Positions 60,826 to 64,000 of a stretch of DNA of 64,000 nucleotides are shown here, one piece after another. A program made the position numbers and the translations under genes. Within the stretch, counting starts at the first letter, position 1; each line of letters begins with the position of its first letter. Source of the stretch: Mycolicibacterium boenickei (GTDB lineage: Bacteria > Actinomycetota > Actinomycetes > Mycobacteriales > Mycobacteriaceae); the NCBI RefSeq assembly GCF_010731295.1, contig NZ_AP022579.1, positions 2,604,001-2,668,000 of the forward strand, read 5' to 3'. Under the pieces are notes generated by a model, which searched no databases, was not told where the DNA came from, and was given only the letters and a program-made list of their open reading frames with translations.

Positions 60826-61972
60826 CTTGCACCTGGCTCACTTCTTTGCTCAGCGCGTCGATGGCGCGCGACAGTTCCTGACGTTGCGGCTCGGTCACCT
60901 TGTCGTAGGAGACGAATCCGTCGCCGTCACGATACTTCTCCAGCAACTTCTCGACATCGGCGAACCGCTGGTCCACCCGCTTGCCCAACTCGGCGTCGCG
61001 CTCGTCGAGGATCGGTCGCACGGACGCCACCGCGGTCTGCGAGCCCTCGACGTTGGCCCGGAAGTCCCACAGGTCGGTGTGGCTGAAGATGTCCTCTTCG
61101 CCGCTGATCTTGCTCATCGCGATTTCGTCGAGCAGACCCTGTGCGCCACCGGCGATCTGGGTGGAGTCGATGGTCCAGTCCGGTGCCTTGACGCCGGCCT
61201 GCAATTCCTTGACGTCGGCGATCAACTGGTCGCCGAGTGCGTTGGCGTCGGGCTGCAGGCCGGTGACCCACAGCTGCTTCTCCAGGGCGTGGAACCCGGT
61301 CCACTTCTGCCCGGGCTCGAGGTCGGCCTCGCGCAGGTCGACTCGCGGGTCGAGGTCGTTGGGGAAGGATTCGGCGACCGGCTCGATGCGCTCCCAGTAC
61401 ACGCGCGAGGTCGGGTAGAGCGCCTTGGCCTTGGCGACGTCCTTGGCCTTGACGGCGGCGACGAACTCCTCGACCGCAGGCACCAGTGCGTCGACCTGGC
61501 TGTTCACGTACCGCTTGTAACTGTCGGCGGCTTCCTTGAACTTGCCCTCGGTGTCGACCTTGACGGCCTCACCGGTCACCTCGAAGTTGCCGCGGATGCC
61601 TTCACCGACCATGCCGGGGCGGCACGAGGTCTGGTAGGTGCCCGGCTGGGTGAGCTGAACGATCAGCTGGCGCTTGAGCCCGGGGGAGATGTTCTCCACC
61701 TCGCCCATCACCCGCTCGCCCTCGCCGTAGACGTAGAACTCGGTGACCTTGTTGCCGCTGTTGGTGACGACGAACGTGCTCGGCCCGGTCGTCGCGGTGG
61801 TGCCCGACAGCTTGCACTCGGTGTCGGAGGCGTCGACGGTGATCTGAGCGCCCTTGGCGCCGTCACCGCTTGCACTGCCGCCGTCGGCCTCCTTGGCCTG
61901 GCAGGCACTCAACGAGATGCCGGCCAGCACCGCGGCGGTCGCCGCGAATCCGGTCTTGACGGCAGGGGTCAT
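60806..61972 (-). CDS. efeO: Iron uptake lipoprotein EfeO
   Basis: 388 residues from ATG 61972. Lipobox at ISLSACQ, an N-terminal cupredoxin domain (about 40-140), and a C-terminal imelysin/M75 domain with YWERIEPVAESF, GFHALEKQLW and HTDLWDFRANVEG (HxxE-type metal site). It captures iron outside the membrane and hands it to EfeU. It begins 2 bases after the efeU stop. Confidence 0.95.
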   Translation of the reverse strand: MTPAVKTGFAATAAVLAGISLSACQAKEADGGSASGDGAKGAQITVDASDTECKLSGTTATTGPSTFVVTNSGNKVTEFYVYGEGERVMGEVENISPGLKRQLIVQLTQPGTYQTSCRPGMVGEGIRGNFEVTGEAVKVDTEGKFKEAADSYKRYVNSQVDALVPAVEEFVAAVKAKDVAKAKALYPTSRVYWERIEPVAESFPNDLDPRVDLREADLEPGQKWTGFHALEKQLWVTGLQPDANALGDQLIADVKELQAGVKAPDWTIDSTQIAGGAQGLLDEIAMSKISGEEDIFSHTDLWDFRANVEGSQTAVASVRPILDERDAELGKRVDQRFADVEKLLEKYRDGDGFVSYDKVTEPQRQELSRAIDALSKEVSQVQGVIAKQ

Positions 61973-61974
61973 CT

Positions 61975-62922
61975 TCACTTGGTCGACCTTTCGGATGCGG
62001 TGGAGGTCTCCGGCTCGACGGTCGGCTCGGAGGAAGTCTCGGGCGAAGTCGCAGCACTGGCCGCCCCCGGGGTCCGGATCGGCTTCAGGAACAGCGCCAA
62101 CACCACGACGATGTAGGCCAGCCACGCCCCGAACTGCAGCACGGTCGGCGTGGGATCGATGTTGAAGACGCCCTGGATGATCTCGCCGTACCAGGCAGAC
62201 CAGTCGAACGCACCGCTCATGTCGAAGGCCTTGGCGCTGAGCCCGGGGATCCAGCCCACGGTCTGCAGTGCCTTGATGCCGTAGGCGAGGATTCCGGCCG
62301 CCACCACGATCAGGAAGATGCCGGTGTACTTGAAGAACTTCGCGAGGTTGATCCGGACGGCGCCCGCATACATGCCGTAGGCGATCGCCGCGGCGATCAG
62401 CACGCCGATGATCAGGCCCGTCAGCGGCCACAGCGTCTCGGCCTCGGCGTAGCCGACCATGAACAGCGCGGTCTCCACGCCTTCACGGCCCACCGCCAGG
62501 AAGGCCAGCAGCGCCACCGCCAGGCCGCCCGTCTGCAGCGCCTGCGACATCTCGCTACGCAGCTCGCCCGACATCGAGGCCGAGGCCCGTTTCATCCACA
62601 GCACCATGGTGGTGACGATGACGACGGCGATCAGCGAGGCGATGCCGGCGATGGCTTCCGCGCCGAGTCCGCTGATGGTGTTCTCGCCGAACTGGATCAC
62701 CAGGAAGACCGTGACGGTCATGGCGATCGCGGCGCCGACACCGAGCCACACCCATTTGAGGGCGTCCCGGCGTTCGGATTTGACCAGAAACGCGACCAGG
62801 ATCGACACGACGATGGCGGCTTCGAGACCTTCCCGCAAACCGATCAGGCCACTGCCGAACACCTGTGACGTGACGTTGGACGCGGCCAGCGTGCTGGTCG
62901 GAACGTCCGAGATGGCAGTCAT
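61975..62922 (-). CDS. efeU: Iron permease EfeU (FTR1 family)
   Basis: 315 residues from ATG 62922. Seven predicted transmembrane helices with the two iron-translocating motifs REGLEAA (helix 1) and REGVETAL (helix 4), as in Ftr1p/EfeU, and a Thr/Glu-rich C-terminal tail. Imports ferric iron. First gene of efeUOB; an IdeR-like site lies 66 bases upstream. Confidence 0.95.
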   Translation of the reverse strand: MTAISDVPTSTLAASNVTSQVFGSGLIGLREGLEAAIVVSILVAFLVKSERRDALKWVWLGVGAAIAMTVTVFLVIQFGENTISGLGAEAIAGIASLIAVVIVTTMVLWMKRASASMSGELRSEMSQALQTGGLAVALLAFLAVGREGVETALFMVGYAEAETLWPLTGLIIGVLIAAAIAYGMYAGAVRINLAKFFKYTGIFLIVVAAGILAYGIKALQTVGWIPGLSAKAFDMSGAFDWSAWYGEIIQGVFNIDPTPTVLQFGAWLAYIVVVLALFLKPIRTPGAASAATSPETSSEPTVEPETSTASERSTK

Positions 62923-62962
62923 CAAAGCGTCCTCGTTCGACCGGGGTGAAATCACCACAAAA

Positions 62963-63006
62963 AAGCGTAAGCCTTGCCTTGCCATAGCAAGGCGTGGCTC
63001 ACCTTA
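62963..63006 (-). promoter_or_regulatory. IdeR-like iron box(es) upstream of efeUOB
   Basis: CAAGGCGTGGCTCACCTTA (62988-63006, plus strand) matches the mycobacterial IdeR 19-mer TTAGGTTAGGCTAACCTAA at about 12 positions, including the GGCT core and ACCT half. A weaker second copy is at 62963-62981 (minus strand). A dyad GCCTTGC-CATA-GCAAGGC links them. Placement upstream of an iron uptake operon supports iron-dependent repression. Confidence 0.55.
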
Positions 63007-63132
63007 GCAGGGGGGTCTGTGGGTCGATCCGACTTCACCTGGCGTTCTTGTGCCACGGACCCGTCGCTCGTCGCGTTCATAGGCGCGCATGCGACGATGG
63101 CGAATCAGATATAGCGGGGTTGAGGGAGTCCG

Positions 63133-63864
63133 GTGTCGCCAGTGCGTTGGCTGCGGGCTGTCGCCGTAATTGCTGCGACAGCGCTGCTGTTGGCATCCAG
63201 CTGTTCGTGGCATCTGGGGACCCCAATTCCGGAGGGTGTGCCGCCGCCGGCCGGGGATCCGGTGCCCGCGATCGACACCTATGCCAAGGGCAGACCCGCA
63301 GATCAGCTGACCGAGTGGGCCGCGAAGCGGGCTCCCGCGCTGGGCATGCCGGTCAACGCCCTCGAGGCCTACGCCTACGCCGCGCGCGTCGCCCAGGTGG
63401 AGAACCCGAACTGCCAGCTGGCGTGGACCACGTTGGCCGGCATCGGCATGGTCGAGAGCCATCACGGCACCTACCGCGGGGCGATGATCGCGCGCAACGG
63501 TGACGTCACCCCGCCGATCCGCGGCGTGCAGCTGGACGGCACCTCCGGCAACCTGCACATACCCGATACCGACAAGGGCAAGCTGGACGGGGATCCGCTG
63601 ATGGACCGGGCCATGGGGCCGATGCAGTTCATCCCGGAGACGTGGGGGCATTTCGGGGTGGACGCCAACAACGACGGTGTGGTGAGTCCGGACAACTTCG
63701 ACGACGCGGCGCTCTCGGCGGCCGGGCTGCTGTGCTGGTACGGCAAGGACCTGTCCACCCCGAGAGGCTGGATGAAGGCGCTCAAGGCCTACAACAACTC
63801 CGAGCAGTACGCCCGGATGGTCCGGGACTGGGCGACGGCATACGCGGCCGGCCACGGCTTGTGA
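63133..63864 (+). CDS. lpqU: Lipoprotein LpqU, lytic transglycosylase-like
   Basis: 243 residues, GTG start. The lipobox is LASSC near residue 24. The lysozyme-like SLT domain has GIGMVESHHG with the catalytic glutamate, MGPMQFIPETWGHFG, and the helical end LKAYNNSEQYARMV. It cleaves peptidoglycan glycan strands outside the membrane. Equivalent to Rv1022 and just upstream of eno. Confidence 0.92.
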   Translation: MSPVRWLRAVAVIAATALLLASSCSWHLGTPIPEGVPPPAGDPVPAIDTYAKGRPADQLTEWAAKRAPALGMPVNALEAYAYAARVAQVENPNCQLAWTTLAGIGMVESHHGTYRGAMIARNGDVTPPIRGVQLDGTSGNLHIPDTDKGKLDGDPLMDRAMGPMQFIPETWGHFGVDANNDGVVSPDNFDDAALSAAGLLCWYGKDLSTPRGWMKALKAYNNSEQYARMVRDWATAYAAGHGL

Positions 63865-63960
63865 CACGTCGAGTGACCCGAGTGACACGCCCAAACACGC
63901 CGTCGCCCGCGCCACGATCTACTCTCATCCCTACACGCAGGACTCAATAAGGAGAAGCCA

Positions 63961-64000
63961 GTGCCCATCATCGAGCAGGTTGGAGCCCGCGAGATCCTCG
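63961..64000 (+). CDS. eno: Enolase, 3' part beyond window
   Basis: Only 13 codons are visible: GTG start after AAGGAGAA, reading PIIEQVGAREIL, the conserved enolase N-terminus. Position after lpqU matches Rv1023. Glycolytic 2-phosphoglycerate dehydratase; the rest lies outside the window. Confidence 0.9.
   Translation, partial: MPIIEQVGAREIL

Overview
The window is a high-GC actinobacterial chromosome segment, almost certainly from a rapidly growing Mycobacterium (Mycolicibacterium). The evidence is the gene order rsmI-pabB-metG-tatD-rpfB-ksgA-ispE-pks16, then pth-rplY-lpqT-prsA-glmU (minus strand), tetR-mfd-mazG-lpqU-eno. This matches M. tuberculosis Rv1002c to Rv1023 as I remember that map. 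Mycobacterial lipoprotein families (LpqN/LpqT, DUF5642-like), a KATmt-type cAMP-dependent acetyltransferase and an EspC-like type VII secretion protein fit too.

Layout. 1-9.2 kb is accessory metabolism: a truncated P450 with its TetR regulator, a GT39 membrane glycosyltransferase, a hydrolase and an SDR each divergent from an MmyB-like XRE regulator, and a TetR/crotonase/SDR group with shared operator half-sites. 9.3-10.2 kb holds a small type VII secretion substrate pair without a toxin domain. 10.2-17.5 kb holds an aldehyde dehydrogenase, a Mop-domain regulator with modA but no modBC, KATmt with a shikimate dehydrogenase-like gene, and a run of small secreted proteins. 17.5-23.7 kb has an AlkB-like dioxygenase, soxR divergent from arcA, an IS30-family element, and the PMT/rsmI pair. 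23.7-31.4 kb has pabB, an ECF41 sigma factor/oxidoreductase operon with a recognisable promoter, metG-gdhA and tatD. 31.5-39.2 kb carries rpfB-ksgA, then a permease and a non-RD kinase inserted before ispE, then pks16.

39.4-43 kb holds small secreted or membrane proteins, an Fe-S protein with a palindromic operator, and a metallophosphoesterase. 43-49.2 kb is the conserved minus-strand housekeeping block, expanded by an SDR and arsC and ending at tRNA-Gln. 49.2-58.5 kb runs from tetR to mfd and mazG, interrupted by an SRPBCC/ArsR operon with two operator dyads, a lysA paralogue and a secreted VNVPx repeat protein. 58.7-64 kb has a beta-lactamase-like protein, the efeUOB iron uptake operon with an IdeR-like site, lpqU and the start of eno.

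Functionally, a conserved cell-wall, translation and repair backbone is broken in at least three places by lineage-specific insertions. No prophage, CRISPR array or rRNA gene was seen. Start sites were chosen by family homology, overlaps and leaderless-promoter logic; many genes start with GTG and a few with TTG.
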